Source of the DNA: an uncultured Algimonas sp.
GTDB taxonomy: Bacteria > Pseudomonadota > Alphaproteobacteria > Caulobacterales > Maricaulaceae
Length of the DNA: 64,000 nt
Assembly: GCF_947498175.1 (NCBI RefSeq)
Contig: NZ_CANMJB010000002.1
Location: forward strand, 124,001-188,000
Direction of reading: 5' to 3'
The position numbers and the translations under genes are program-made. The notes under the pieces were generated by a model. That model worked only from the letters and a program-made list of their open reading frames with translations, had not been told where the DNA came from and searched no databases. Below are positions 37,909 through 47,458 of this stretch, in pieces. Every line of letters starts with the position of its first letter. Position 1 is the first letter of the stretch.

Positions 37909-39553
37909 GCCCGTGGACAGCGCCCCCATCGTTGCGGAGGTAGTGGACCGTAAAGCCCGCTCCCCCTTGCTTGAACCCGCATTGCTGTCCGATGCTTTGG
38001 CTCTAGCCGGGGCCTTTGCTTTCGACATGGATGAAGATGGCCGCATGGACTTCGCCGACACGGCGCGGTTGGAGGCGTTCCTCGTCGAACGCCCGGGCGA
38101 GGCCGCCACCGGGCAGGCGGACTGGGAAGCCCGGATGCGGCCCGAAGACGTCCGCGCCCGCCGTCGGGCGGTCGCCTCGCTGTCGTTCGACGGGGCGCGC
38201 TACCGGCTCGATTATCCGTTGCGCGACGCGATGGGCGAAGTGCACCATGTGCGCGAAATCGCCCAAGCCGTGGCTAGCATCGATCAGCGCGCGACTTTGG
38301 TCCGCGGTGTCCTGATCGATCGCACGGACGATGTCCATACAGACGAAGCGGTCATCTGGCGCGCGCGCCACGACCCGTTGACGCGCCTGCCGAACCGCGT
38401 CGCCTTGGCCGAAGCCGGAACGCAATTGGCGGAATTGGGCGAACGGATCGGCATCCCGGTTCACCTGCTCCGGCTTCGCCTGCGCAATCTGGACAGGCTT
38501 AGTGCGACTTTCGGCGAGGATTTGCGCGATCGGATGCTGCGTCAGGCAGGCGAACGGATGCAAGCGGCCTTGCGCGCGCCGGATCTGGTGGCGCGGCTGG
38601 ACGGGGCGGATTTCGCCGCCGCGACCTTGAATTCCGATCCCGATACGCTGGGCTTGCGCCTGCGCGCGGCCGTGACGGCAGAACCCTACATGACGCCGTT
38701 CGGGCCATTGTCGCTGGAACTGGATGTTGCGCGCGCGCCGTTGGAGACGGTCGCACATGCACTGGACGCAACGCGACAAGACCTTTCGGGGGACGAAGCG
38801 GACACTCATCCCGAAGAAACCTTGCCGAGTGTGGACGAAGCGCTGGCCGAAGACAGGCTGAGCGTCGCGTTCCAGCCCATCGTCCATGCGGACGGCCATG
38901 CATTGCACCATTATGAAATGCTGTTGCGTCTGCGCGGCCTGGATGGTCGGCCCGTCAGCGCGTTTCCCTTCATCGTCGCGGCCGAGGATGCAGGCGAGGT
39001 CCACCGGCTCGACACCCACGTGCTGAGCCTCGCGGCAGGTCTGCTGGATGAGGACCCGGACCTGCGTCTGGCGGTCAACGTCTCGGCCGGAACGGTCGGC
39101 GATCCGGGCCACAGCGACGCCTATGTCGCGGCGATTCAGACCATGGGCGCGGCGGCCCAGCGGCTGACGCTGGAATTGACCGAGACGCTTGCCGTGGACG
39201 ATCCAGCGAAGGCGGCGCATTTTTCCGCCGAAGTGCGCGCGCTGGGATGCCGCTTCGCGGTGGATGACTTCGCGTCCGGACATACGAGCTTCCGCAATCT
39301 TCTGGCGGTCGAAGCCGATTGCATCAAGATCGATGGCTCGCTGGTGCGCGGCGTGGCGCTAGACGCCCATAAGCAGGCCTTTATTCGCATGATGGTCGAT
39401 CTGGCCGCGACCTTCTCCGTCGAAACCGTGGCCGAGATGGTCGAGGACCGCGCCGACGCGCTGGTTCTGACGCGTCTCGGCGTGACCTATCTGCAAGGCT
39501 ACCATTTCGGCCGCCCTGGTCCTGTTCCGGTCTGGGAGGGACCTGTCGGATAG
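37889..39553 (+). CDS. EAL-domain protein with degenerate GGDEF domain
   Basis: A 554-residue cytoplasmic c-di-GMP-type signalling protein. A PAS-like region of about 140 residues is followed by a GGDEF-like domain (RARHDPLTRLPNRVALAEAG) whose active site reads RLDGADF instead of GGDEF, so cyclase activity is unlikely. The EAL domain starts with YEMLLRLRG (EML for EAL) and keeps NVS, ELTE, the double Asp in VDDFASGHTSF, CIKIDGSL and ETVAEMVE, so phosphodiesterase residues are largely present. A GTG at 37913 is an alternative start just behind the preceding stop. It lies downstream of a CtrA-like box. Confidence 0.9.
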   Translation: MAPSPTEPVDSAPIVAEVVDRKARSPLLEPALLSDALALAGAFAFDMDEDGRMDFADTARLEAFLVERPGEAATGQADWEARMRPEDVRARRRAVASLSFDGARYRLDYPLRDAMGEVHHVREIAQAVASIDQRATLVRGVLIDRTDDVHTDEAVIWRARHDPLTRLPNRVALAEAGTQLAELGERIGIPVHLLRLRLRNLDRLSATFGEDLRDRMLRQAGERMQAALRAPDLVARLDGADFAAATLNSDPDTLGLRLRAAVTAEPYMTPFGPLSLELDVARAPLETVAHALDATRQDLSGDEADTHPEETLPSVDEALAEDRLSVAFQPIVHADGHALHHYEMLLRLRGLDGRPVSAFPFIVAAEDAGEVHRLDTHVLSLAAGLLDEDPDLRLAVNVSAGTVGDPGHSDAYVAAIQTMGAAAQRLTLELTETLAVDDPAKAAHFSAEVRALGCRFAVDDFASGHTSFRNLLAVEADCIKIDGSLVRGVALDAHKQAFIRMMVDLAATFSVETVAEMVEDRADALVLTRLGVTYLQGYHFGRPGPVPVWEGPVG

Positions 39554-39608
39554 GCTGGGCGGCGCAATAGCCATGACGTGTTGACGCGTCCGTGCTAGCG
39601 CCCGCCTC

Positions 39609-40364
39609 ATGCGAGAAACCGCCGACCAGCTGGAGAGTTTCTACGCCGCCCCGCTGGGACGCATGGCGTGCGACATGGCGATGCGGCGCCTGCATACGCT
39701 GTGGCCCGATCTGGCGGGCAACAATGCGATGGGGTTCGGTTATGCCGCGCCCTATCTCGATGCGTACCGCAAGAGCGCCAACCGCATCGTGCTGGTCAAC
39801 CCGGCCGGGCAGGGGGCGATCGCGCATCGGTCCTCTCGCGGCGTGATGGGCTGCGTGGCCGACGAGACGCAGCTGCCCTTCTCCGACGCGACGTTCGACC
39901 GGGTGCTGTGCGTCCACGCGGTCGAAGAAGCCGACGATCTGCCGGGTCTGTTGCGCGAACTCTGGCGCGTGACCCAACCCGAAGGGCGCATCGTTGTCAT
40001 TGCGGCCGGGCGGTCGGGACTTTGGTCGCGCATGGACCATCTGCCTTTCGGGGCGGGGCGGCCCTTTTCGCGCGGACAGCTGCGGGCGCGGTTGCTCAAG
40101 GCCGGTTTCACGCCCACGGTCGGGGCCGGGGCGCTTTACGGGCCGCCGGTCGCGCGCCTGTCGGGGCCGAAAATCTCTTATGGGTTCGAGCGCTTCGGAG
40201 AAACGGTCTGGCCGGGCTTCGCCGGCTTGGTGATGGTCGAAGCGATCCGGCGTCTCTATGTCGAACCCGACCGGCTGGAAACCGCCAAGGTGCGCGCGCC
40301 CCTGTTCGGCGCGGCGACGCGGCCGACTGTCGAGAAAAAGGCGAAGGCGGAAAGAGTGGAATGA
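39609..40364 (+). CDS. Class I SAM-dependent methyltransferase
   Basis: A 251-residue protein with a methyltransferase type-11-like core: GFGYAAPYLDAY, ADETQLPFSDATFDRVLCVHAVE and LRELWRVTQPEGRIVVIAAG. The first motif is weak (no GxGxG), which is common for this alphaproteobacterial subgroup. The C-terminal 100 residues are a separate, basic, unassigned region. The stop overlaps the chorismate mutase start (ATGA). Substrate unknown; the link to aromatic amino acid genes may be transcriptional only. Confidence 0.85.
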   Translation: MRETADQLESFYAAPLGRMACDMAMRRLHTLWPDLAGNNAMGFGYAAPYLDAYRKSANRIVLVNPAGQGAIAHRSSRGVMGCVADETQLPFSDATFDRVLCVHAVEEADDLPGLLRELWRVTQPEGRIVVIAAGRSGLWSRMDHLPFGAGRPFSRGQLRARLLKAGFTPTVGAGALYGPPVARLSGPKISYGFERFGETVWPGFAGLVMVEAIRRLYVEPDRLETAKVRAPLFGAATRPTVEKKAKAERVE

Positions 40365-41086
40365 ACGGCAATTCCGATCTGGAGCGTGTAAGGCGGGATA
40401 TCGACCGGGTGGACCGGGCGATGCTGGACCTGATCGCCGAACGGCTGGCCCTGTCTGCGGATGTGCGCCGCGCCAAGGCTGGATCGAGGCTTTGGCGCCC
40501 TGCGCGCGAAGACGGCCATGTCGCCGATCTGGCCCGTATGGCACAAGACACAGGCACGCCGCCCGCGCTTATCTCGCGCATCTGGGCGGAATTGATGAGC
40601 GCCTCGATCTCTGTACAGGGTTCGACCCGGATTCATGTCGCTCTGGAGGGCGACGGCCGCGCCAACCTGTCGCTGATCCGCGACCGTTTCGGCGGCAGCT
40701 TGCCTCTGCTATCCTACCCGACCAGTTCCAATGCGCTCGCCGCCGCCTACGGCGAAGACGAAGGGATTGCCGTGCTGCCGGCGCCTGGCGGCATGACGCG
40801 CTGGTGGACGGCACTCGCCCCGGGCGGGGCCATGCCGGAGATGAAGATCGTCGCGCCGCTGCCGCGTGTCGACGCGGATGACTGGCCTCAGGCTGTTGCG
40901 GTCGCCGCCATCGGTCTCGACATGCCGGTTGCCAAGGGCGGGCGTATCCTGTGTGCGGTGCGGGGCGACATGACCGGGACCCTGCGCGCCGAAAGCGCCG
41001 ATCTGCGTCTCTACGAAGTCGCGGAGGCGGAAACGGTGGATATGGAAGACGTCATCGGCTACCTGCCGCCGCCTGTTAGCGCATAA
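40361..41086 (+). CDS. Chorismate mutase with C-terminal prephenate-dehydratase-like domain
   Basis: A 241-residue protein. Residues about 6-85 are an AroQ-type chorismate mutase (DIDRVDRAMLDLIAERLALS, RAKAGSRLWRPAREDG, and the ISRIWAELMSASISVQ helix). From about 88 the sequence (RIHVALEGDGRANLSLIRDR, SYPTSSNALAAAYGEDEGIA) follows the layout of a periplasmic-binding-like prephenate dehydratase domain but lacks the Thr-Arg-Phe catalytic motif, so it may be a relic or regulatory domain. It is coupled to the methyltransferase upstream and followed 10 bases later by prephenate dehydrogenase. The mutase part is firm; the tail is inferred. Confidence 0.85.
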   Translation: MNGNSDLERVRRDIDRVDRAMLDLIAERLALSADVRRAKAGSRLWRPAREDGHVADLARMAQDTGTPPALISRIWAELMSASISVQGSTRIHVALEGDGRANLSLIRDRFGGSLPLLSYPTSSNALAAAYGEDEGIAVLPAPGGMTRWWTALAPGGAMPEMKIVAPLPRVDADDWPQAVAVAAIGLDMPVAKGGRILCAVRGDMTGTLRAESADLRLYEVAEAETVDMEDVIGYLPPPVSA

Positions 41087-41096
41087 GGCACGATCC

Positions 41097-41996
41097 ATGG
41101 CGTTCAAAACCATCCTCATCATCGGTTCCGGCCTGATCGGCAGTTCGGTCGCCCGCGCCGCGCGTGCCAAGGCGGGCGTCGAGACCGTCTGGATGGCGGA
41201 CCGGTCTGCGGTGGTCATTGGAACGGTGGACCGGCTCGGCATTGCCGACGGAACGGTCGAGGGTGCGGCCCACCACTATGCGTCCCAAGCCGATCTGGTC
41301 CTGCTCTGCGTGCCGCCTGCCAAGATCGCGGAGGTCGCTGCGGATGTGCTGCCCGTCATGAAGGCGGGTGCAGTCCTGTCGGATGTCGGGTCGATCAAGG
41401 CCTCTGTCATCGAGGCGGTGCGGCCATACTTACGCGACGACGTCTCCGTCATTCCCGGTCATCCCATCGCAGGAACCGAGTTCTCCGGACCCGAAGCCGG
41501 ATTCGCCGAGCTGTTCGAAAACCGGTGGTGCGTACTGACGCCCATCGACGCGGACGATCCGGCCTTGCCTGCGCTGACTGCCTTCTGGGAAGCGCTGGGA
41601 TCGCGCGTGGCCGTCATGGACGCCGCGCGGCACGACACGGTGTTGGCCACGACCAGCCATGTCCCGCACCTGATCGCCTATACGCTGGTCGGGACCGCCG
41701 TGGACATGGAACAGGTGACGGGCGACGAGGTGGTGAAGTTCTCCGCCGGAGGTTTTCGCGACTTCACCCGCATCGCGGCTAGCGACCCCGTCATGTGGCG
41801 CGACGTTTTCCTGAGCAACCGCGACGCGACGCTGGAGGTCGTGGACCGCTTTATCGAGGATCTGACGGCATTGAAGCGTGCCATCCGCTGGTCGGATGGC
41901 GAGACGCTGCTCGATCATTTCGCCAAGACGCGCGACATTCGTCGCCGCATCGTGGAGAGCGGTCAAGACGAACCGAATTTCGGACGCGACGATTAA
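41097..41996 (+). CDS. tyrA: Prephenate/arogenate dehydrogenase
   Basis: NAD(P)-dependent oxidative decarboxylation of prephenate or arogenate towards tyrosine. The 299-residue protein starts with the Rossmann motif IIGSGLIGSSVARAA. It has SDVGSIKASVIEAV, the active-site PGHPIAGTEFSGPEAGF and the TSHVPHLIAY helix. Length and motifs suit the TyrC/TyrA class. It follows chorismate mutase in one operon. Choice between prephenate and arogenate cannot be made by eye. The stop overlaps that of the convergent ydcF-like gene. Confidence 0.93.
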   Translation: MAFKTILIIGSGLIGSSVARAARAKAGVETVWMADRSAVVIGTVDRLGIADGTVEGAAHHYASQADLVLLCVPPAKIAEVAADVLPVMKAGAVLSDVGSIKASVIEAVRPYLRDDVSVIPGHPIAGTEFSGPEAGFAELFENRWCVLTPIDADDPALPALTAFWEALGSRVAVMDAARHDTVLATTSHVPHLIAYTLVGTAVDMEQVTGDEVVKFSAGGFRDFTRIAASDPVMWRDVFLSNRDATLEVVDRFIEDLTALKRAIRWSDGETLLDHFAKTRDIRRRIVESGQDEPNFGRDD

Positions 41997-42676
41997 TCAG
42001 CCGCGGCCTTTGTCGGCGTTGCCAACCCTTCTTCCGGCAGGACCGGTTCGCGCGCCGCCTCGCTCTCGGACCGGCCGCGTGCGAGGGCGAGCAGGTATTT
42101 GCCATATTCGCCCAGCACGCGCTCAAACCTGTCGCGGTCTTTCCACCAAGGCGTGTGAGCCTCGCTGCGCACTGGGACGGGGGTGATGCGCAGGGCCGCC
42201 ATCTCGCTGCCGATTTCGACCTGGGCACGCGGCATATGATAGGACGAGGTCACGAGGATGACATGGCGGTAGCCCAGCGCCTCGGCCCAGTCGGCGGTTT
42301 CGCGCGCATTGCCGCGAGTATCCAGCGCGGCATAGTCCACATCCATGCAGCAACCGGCTTTGCGGGCCGAAAGCCCGACTAGATCCGCGACATCATCCTC
42401 CGACAGGCTCGTGTTGACGCCGGAGACGAGCAGGCGTTCGCCCAGTCCGCGTTCGAGCAGATCCCCGGCCTTTTCAAGTCGTCCGCCGCCGGGCCCGGTC
42501 CAGACCACGATGCCGTCGGCTTCCAGCGGATCGGCTGGTGCGTCGAGACCGTCCACATGGCTGGCGAAGGCGATGAAGCCGCCGACGAAAGCGCCGATCA
42601 GGAGCAGCAGGAGGAAACCGAACAGCCGTCGCCGCCCGCTGGCACGCTTGCGCGCCCGGCTGAAGCGCAAGGCCAT
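41993..42676 (-). CDS. YdcF/DUF218 family membrane protein
   Basis: A 227-residue protein with one N-terminal helix (about 18-40, LFGFLLLLLIGAFVGGFIAF) and a DUF218 domain: ADGIVVWTGPGGGRLEKAGD, RLLVSGVNT, the NARETADWAEAL stretch and ILVTSSYHMPRA. The family includes ElyC/SanA, linked to envelope integrity and peptidoglycan lipid-carrier metabolism. Its start overlaps the ftsX stop, placing it in the ftsE-ftsX operon. The C-terminal 25 residues are low-complexity. Confidence 0.9.
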   Translation of the reverse strand: MALRFSRARKRASGRRRLFGFLLLLLIGAFVGGFIAFASHVDGLDAPADPLEADGIVVWTGPGGGRLEKAGDLLERGLGERLLVSGVNTSLSEDDVADLVGLSARKAGCCMDVDYAALDTRGNARETADWAEALGYRHVILVTSSYHMPRAQVEIGSEMAALRITPVPVRSEAHTPWWKDRDRFERVLGEYGKYLLALARGRSESEAAREPVLPEEGLATPTKAAAD

Positions 42677-43578
42677 CAGGCGCGGCGCCTTTCATAAGCG
42701 AGCTGGCGCATTGCCGCCCATCCGGCCGACAGAGCGCAGATCAGGCCGAACAGGGCGCACAGCCCGACCAGGACGGCTGCGTCCAACGCTCCGTCGCCAA
42801 GTCCGGCCCACCCGACCGTGCCGCGAGCCGGGCCGAACGACACGACGGCCCAGAGCATCACGGCAAGCGCGGCGCCGACCGCTCCCCCCAGCAATCCTCG
42901 CTGCGCAGCTTGGCCGACGAACAGTTTGGCGATGAAACCGTCGGTCGCTCCGGCTTGCACCAGAACATGGATGATGTCGCGTTGGGCGGACAGACCGGCA
43001 CGCGTGGCGAACATACTGACAGCGGTGGCGGCCACGCCGATCATGACAAGCAGGCCTAGCCCCAGCAGGACGAGACGCTCGACTGTCCGTTCGAGCTGGC
43101 CGGAGAAGCGCGAATGGTCGTCCATGACCGTCGTCAGCCCGGCTTCGCCGAACCGGCGTTCCAGCGTTTCCCGGGGCAGAGCGACCGGCGAATCGACCCG
43201 GATCACGCCGGGTATGGGCAGATCGGGCGGCAAGTCGCCGTCGCCGAGCCACGGTTGGATCAGCGCGCCGGACTGCGCCCGCGATAGGGACGTCAGCGCT
43301 GCTTCGGGCAGAGTGTCGCGCAATATGTCGCGCGCGGTGCTCATCTGTGCCTCGCGCGCACCCTCGTCGCTCAGCAGGATCTGGACGGTCGAGCTTTGCG
43401 ACAGCTGTGCGCTCCAGCGATCCGAGAGCCGGTCGGCCCCGCGTGAGAACAGAAGGGCCAGCGCGGCCAGGAAAGCCATGACGATTAGAACGGTCAACAA
43501 GGCGCGACCCTGTTCCGGGCGGGCCGGCAGAAGGGTCTGCGGCGCAGGCGGCGTCGTTCTGACGGGAATGTCGGTCAT
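42676..43578 (-). CDS. ftsX: Cell division protein FtsX
   Basis: Membrane subunit of the FtsEX complex that controls septal peptidoglycan hydrolases. The 300-residue protein has a cytoplasmic N-terminus, helix 1 at about 27-45, an extracellular domain of about 125 residues (SSTVQILLSDEGAREAQMST) and three C-terminal helices with the FtsX motif QRDIIHVLVQAGATDGFIA. It overlaps ftsE upstream by four bases and the ydcF-like gene downstream. The sequence is divergent, as usual in alphaproteobacteria, but the FtsE neighbour fixes the call. Confidence 0.92.
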   Translation of the reverse strand: MTDIPVRTTPPAPQTLLPARPEQGRALLTVLIVMAFLAALALLFSRGADRLSDRWSAQLSQSSTVQILLSDEGAREAQMSTARDILRDTLPEAALTSLSRAQSGALIQPWLGDGDLPPDLPIPGVIRVDSPVALPRETLERRFGEAGLTTVMDDHSRFSGQLERTVERLVLLGLGLLVMIGVAATAVSMFATRAGLSAQRDIIHVLVQAGATDGFIAKLFVGQAAQRGLLGGAVGAALAVMLWAVVSFGPARGTVGWAGLGDGALDAAVLVGLCALFGLICALSAGWAAMRQLAYERRRA

Positions 43579-44270
43579 GCCGCGCGCAAGGGACCGAGCC
43601 CCTCTCCCAACTTGCCGTCGGCCAGATGGACCGTGCGGGCGCTGACCTCGTCGATCAGGCCGAGATCATGCGTCGCGATCAGCACGGTCGCCCCCATCCG
43701 GTTCATTTCAGCGAACAGGCGCAACAGGCGCGCGCCGATGGCTGGATCGACATTGCCGGTCGGTTCGTCCGCGATCAGCAAGTCCGGTTTGGCGATGATG
43801 GCGCGGGCGATGGCGCAGCGCTGTTTCTCCCCGCCTGAGAGGGTCGGCGGCAGCGCGTCGACGCGGTGGCCGAGCCCGACCCAGCTCAGCAATTCGTTCA
43901 CATCGGTCAGATAATCCGCCCGCGCCCGTCCGGCGACGCGCAGTGGCAACGCGACATTTTCCCAGACCGACAGATGGTCGATCAGACGAAAATCCTGCAG
44001 CACGACACCGATGCGCCGCCGCAGAACCTGCAACTGTGACGGTTTGAGCGTGGAGACGTCTTGCCCGAACAGATTGATCAGCCCGCGCGACGGCTTGAGC
44101 GACAGGTAACAGAGTTTCAGCAGGCTGGATTTGCCCGCACCCGATGCGCCGGTCAGGAAGGTGAAACTGCCCGGAGCAAGGCGCAAGTCGACGCCGGACA
44201 GCACTTCGGGCCCGCGCCCGTAGCGAAGGCCGATCCGCTGCAGGTCGATCGTCGGCGCGGTCTCGGGCAT
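43575..44270 (-). CDS. ftsE: Cell division ATP-binding protein FtsE
   Basis: ABC ATPase partner of FtsX, 231 residues from MPETAPTIDLQRIG (44270); the frame extends to 44333. Motifs include Walker A GASGAGKSS, the Q-loop VLQDFRLIDHLSVWENV, signature LSGGEKQR, Walker B LLIADEPTG and the H-loop IATHDLGL. The stop region overlaps the ftsX start. It diverges from the zinc-ribbon gene with about 157 bases between, which holds no further gene. Confidence 0.95.
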   Translation of the reverse strand: MPETAPTIDLQRIGLRYGRGPEVLSGVDLRLAPGSFTFLTGASGAGKSSLLKLCYLSLKPSRGLINLFGQDVSTLKPSQLQVLRRRIGVVLQDFRLIDHLSVWENVALPLRVAGRARADYLTDVNELLSWVGLGHRVDALPPTLSGGEKQRCAIARAIIAKPDLLIADEPTGNVDPAIGARLLRLFAEMNRMGATVLIATHDLGLIDEVSARTVHLADGKLGEGLGPLRAA

Positions 44271-44427
44271 CACGCGGAGCGGCCTCTGAATTTCTGTAAT
44301 GTTTGTAAGGTCTGACTGATCATGATCCGGCAATAAGGCTGGCTCGTTCGCTGGACAATCCCGGCGCTCTGGTCAAGAACATCCGCATGGTTGGGATGCA
44401 GCGATTTGCCGTCGGGACGGAAGGCGC

Positions 44428-45210
44428 GTGCCTGTGAGCGGCGCGATCATAACTTGTCCGGAGTGCGGAACGCGTTACAGCGTGACACCGCAAAGCCTGG
44501 GTCCGGCCGGGCGGATGGTGCGCTGCGCCCGCTGCAAGACGAGCTGGTTCGCCGTTGCGGAACCGGCCGAGACCCTGATGTATGATCCGGACGCTCTCTT
44601 CCATGCCGACAATCTGCGCGATGCGGGCGTGTTGGACGCGCGGACGGACGATGCGGTCGAACCTGTTCCCGAAGCTGACGCGCCCGTGATGCGGCCCACG
44701 GCGCGAATCGGTGCGGATGCGATGATGCGCGATCACGTCGATGCCGCGCGGTTAGCGCGCCGCCGCCGCACGATCCAGCTCATCTGGGCCGTGCCGGTCC
44801 TGCTGGTCGTCATCGGTGCGGTCATCGCGGTGCTGAACCGGCAGGATATTGTGAACCGGCTTCCGCAAATGGCGTCGGTCTACAAGCTGGCCGGAATCGA
44901 TGTGCGTGTCGGCGGGCTCGATATCGATCCGCCCGAGGCGCGCACCATCCTGGTGGATGGAGTGCCGATGATTCGGGTAGACAGCGTCGTGCGCAACCTG
45001 ACACGCGAGACCAAGATCGTGCCCCTGATCGAGCTGACCCTGCACGATGCGAACGGGCAGGGACTTCTGCAATGGTATGTGGAAACGCGGCCCGACCGGA
45101 TCGAGGGGCAAGGAAGGCTGGCTTTCACAACGGAGATCGCCGATCCGCCTGAGGGCGCCGTCGGCCTGCGCTACCGATTCTTCGAAGACGACAAGTTCGC
45201 GCAAGGCTGA
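44428..45210 (+). CDS. MJ0042-type zinc-ribbon membrane protein
   Basis: A 260-residue protein with an N-terminal zinc ribbon (CPECGTRYSVTPQSLGPAGR, then VRCARCKTSW), a charged linker, one helix at about 115-138 and a C-terminal extracytoplasmic DUF3426-like domain (DVRVGGLDIDPPEARTILVD onward). The start is GTG 44428 behind GGACGGAAGG; a second GTG follows two codons later. The position opposite ftsE is common in alphaproteobacteria. Role unknown. Confidence 0.85.
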   Translation: MPVSGAIITCPECGTRYSVTPQSLGPAGRMVRCARCKTSWFAVAEPAETLMYDPDALFHADNLRDAGVLDARTDDAVEPVPEADAPVMRPTARIGADAMMRDHVDAARLARRRRTIQLIWAVPVLLVVIGAVIAVLNRQDIVNRLPQMASVYKLAGIDVRVGGLDIDPPEARTILVDGVPMIRVDSVVRNLTRETKIVPLIELTLHDANGQGLLQWYVETRPDRIEGQGRLAFTTEIADPPEGAVGLRYRFFEDDKFAQG

Positions 45211-45214
45211 CCGG

Positions 45215-45978
45215 TCAGCGGATGATGGCCAGGCCGACGCCCTGCCGCCCGGCGGACAGGCGGCGCAATAGTTCCCCGCTTTCGAAATCCACTTCCGCAA
45301 CGGTATCCGTGCCGGTTTCCGCAATGTATAATCGCCGGCCATCGTCGGAAAACAGGATCGTGACCTGCGCGCTTTCCGGCCCGTCGCCGACGGCAATGGT
45401 GCGGACCGGTTCGCGCGTCTTGACATCGATCACCGACAGGCTGGCGTCCTCTAGACTGGAGGTCACGGCGTAGCGGCCGTCGGGCGATATCTGCAGGCGC
45501 AGGGAAACTGTCTGACGGCGAGGTCGGCCAGCCGCTCCAGCGTATCGGCGTCTTAGACGATCACTGTGTCCGCTTCGCGGTTGCTGATCCACAATTCCCG
45601 CCCGTCGGGCGTCAGATCGATCCCTTCCGGGCCCGCACCGGTCCGGGCCGCATTAATGAGCCGGTCTGCCTCCAGATCGATGGTCTCGACGATGCGTTGG
45701 CTATCCAGGTCGAAAATGTTGATATGGTGGTCACCGTAATTGACGACCGCCGCTTGCGTGCCGTCTGGCGACGGCGCGATCTCGTGCGGCGAACGATGGC
45801 TGGTCGGCACGCGGGCCAATTCCTCGCCGCTGTCCAGATCGATGAAACTGACGGTGTCCTCGCTCTTGTTGCCGACCAGCAGGATCGGGGCATCCCCGTT
45901 TGCAAATGGGTCGGAGCTGCAAGCCGAGCGTAGAAACAGGCCAAGCAGACCCAAGCCAGGCAGAATTGGTCGTTTCAC
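45215..45978 (-). pseudogene. Disrupted YVTN/YncE-like beta-propeller lipoprotein gene
   Basis: Two reverse-strand pieces together make a beta-propeller protein. The first (45978-45553, GTG start overlapping the rnhA stop) has a signal-like N-terminus with Cys20 in a poor lipobox (LRSAC), then VGNKSEDTVSFIDLDSG and SPDGTQAAVVNYGDHHINIF repeats, and stops at an in-frame TAA after ISNREADTVIV. Codons beyond the TAA still read [13 protein letters not shown], which continues the blade. About 50 bases later the frame shifts, and the repeats resume as LRLQISPDGRYAVTSSLEDA, running to the end at 45215. So there are two lesions: one nonsense codon (45553-45555) and one frameshift near 45510. A double sequencing error is possible but less likely. 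Confidence 0.7.
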
Positions 45979-46484
45979 AACCCCGCTTTTTTCCGCGGGC
46001 GCCGCTTCGCTTTCGGGCGCCGGGGTACGCCTTCGCGGGCGAGCGCATCGGCGCGTTCGTTGCCGGCATCCCCCGCATGGCCTTTAACCCAGCGCCAGTC
46101 GATCTCGCGCGTCTGTGCAAGCGTGTCGAGTTCGCGCCAGAGATCTTCATTCTTGACCGGTTTCTTGGCGGCCGTCTTCCAGCCGCGGCGCTTCCAGCCC
46201 GGCAACCATTCCTGTAGTCCCTTCAGCACGTAGGTCGAGTCCGAGAACAGGACGGTCTTGCCGCAGAAACCGGGTTTGATCGCTTTGAGCGCTTCGATCA
46301 CGGCCTGCATTTCCATGCGGTTGTTGGTCGTCGCCGGGTTTCCGCCCTTGAGTTCCTTCTGGCGCTTGCCGTGGAACATGACCACGCCCCAGCCGCCGGG
46401 ACCGGGATTGCCGGAGCAAGCCCCGTCCGTATAGATCACGAGCGCGTCCTCGAGGTCGCCCGCCGCGGACCCGTTGGCGCTCAT
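45975..46484 (-). CDS. rnhA: Ribonuclease HI
   Basis: Cuts RNA in RNA-DNA hybrids. The 169-residue protein has the four acidic catalytic residues in place: D20 in [17 protein letters not shown], Glu in NNRMEMQAV, Asp in LFSDSTYV and Asp in GNERADALA. The C-terminal 20 residues are Lys/Arg-rich ([15 protein letters not shown]). The start ATG 46484 overlaps the ispH stop (ATGA); the longer frame to 46805 runs through ispH. Downstream, its stop overlaps the start of the broken beta-propeller gene. Confidence 0.97.
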   Translation of the reverse strand: MSANGSAAGDLEDALVIYTDGACSGNPGPGGWGVVMFHGKRQKELKGGNPATTNNRMEMQAVIEALKAIKPGFCGKTVLFSDSTYVLKGLQEWLPGWKRRGWKTAAKKPVKNEDLWRELDTLAQTREIDWRWVKGHAGDAGNERADALAREGVPRRPKAKRRPRKKAGL

Positions 46485-47458
46485 TCCGCCGCTTCCGGCG
46501 CGGCTTTCTCGGGCAGGAGCTGGCGCGGCAGACGGAAGACGACCCTTTCTTCCGTAACGCGGATTTCGCGGATTTCGATCTCGTAGCGCGACCGCAATGC
46601 GGCGAGCACGCCGTCCACCAGATATTCGGGCGCGGACGCCCCGGCCGACAGGCCGATCGTGTCGGCGCGGTCCACTGCCGCCCAGTCGATCGATGCGGCG
46701 GAACTGATCAGATAGGCTTCGTCGGCGCCGACCTTTTCGCCCACTTCGACCAATCGTTTGGAATTGGACGAGGTCACGGACCCGATCACGAGCATCAGAT
46801 CGCATTCCGCCGCGATGGCCTTGACCGCCGCCTGGCGGTTGGTCGTCGCGTAGCAGATGTCTTCCTTGTAGGGCAGGGCCAGGTTGGGAAAGCGCGACTG
46901 CAGGATGGCGATCAGATCGGCCGTGTCATCGACGGACAGGGTCGTCTGCGTGACGAGGGCCAGATTGTCCGGATCGCGCGGCGCATAGGTGCGCGCATCG
47001 TCTTCGGTTTCTATCAGCGTGATTTCGCCGGGCGCAAGCTGTCCCATCGTGCCGACGACTTCCGGATGGCCTTCATGCCCGATCAGCAGGATGTGCTTGC
47101 CCGCACCGTGGTGGCGTTCGGCTTCGACATGCACCTTGGAGACGAGCGGACAGGTCGCATCCAGGAAATTCATGTCGCGGGCCGCCGCCGCCTTGGGCAC
47201 GGACTTCGGAACGCCGTGCGCGGAAAAGACGACCGGACGATCGTCGGGGCATTCGTCCAGCTCCTCGACGAAGATCGCGCCCAGACCTTCCAACCGGGTC
47301 ACGACATGGCGGTTATGGACGATTTCATGACGGACATAGACCGGCGCGCCGTATTTCTTCAGACTTTCCTCCACGATCTGGATCGCCCGGTCCACGCCGG
47401 CGCAAAAGCCGCGCGGGCTGGCCAGCAGAACCGTTTTCGTCTTGCGGGAGGCGGTCAT
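46481..47458 (-). CDS. ispH: 4-hydroxy-3-methylbut-2-enyl diphosphate reductase
   Basis: Last enzyme of the MEP isoprenoid pathway, a [4Fe-4S] protein producing IPP and DMAPP. The 325-residue product has the three cluster cysteines in [13 protein letters not shown] (C19), [12 protein letters not shown] and [11 protein letters not shown], plus [15 protein letters not shown]-like substrate residues. Length is standard. It is coupled to rnhA by a four-base overlap. The 200 bases upstream to the divergent lipoprotein gene hold no other gene. Confidence 0.97.
   Translation of the reverse strand: MTASRKTKTVLLASPRGFCAGVDRAIQIVEESLKKYGAPVYVRHEIVHNRHVVTRLEGLGAIFVEELDECPDDRPVVFSAHGVPKSVPKAAAARDMNFLDATCPLVSKVHVEAERHHGAGKHILLIGHEGHPEVVGTMGQLAPGEITLIETEDDARTYAPRDPDNLALVTQTTLSVDDTADLIAILQSRFPNLALPYKEDICYATTNRQAAVKAIAAECDLMLVIGSVTSSNSKRLVEVGEKVGADEAYLISSAASIDWAAVDRADTIGLSAGASAPEYLVDGVLAALRSRYEIEIREIRVTEERVVFRLPRQLLPEKAAPEAAE

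Noticed and set aside
38003-39283. 426-residue reverse frame opposite the EAL gene
   Set aside because: Antisense shadow; the forward EAL motifs are unmistakable.
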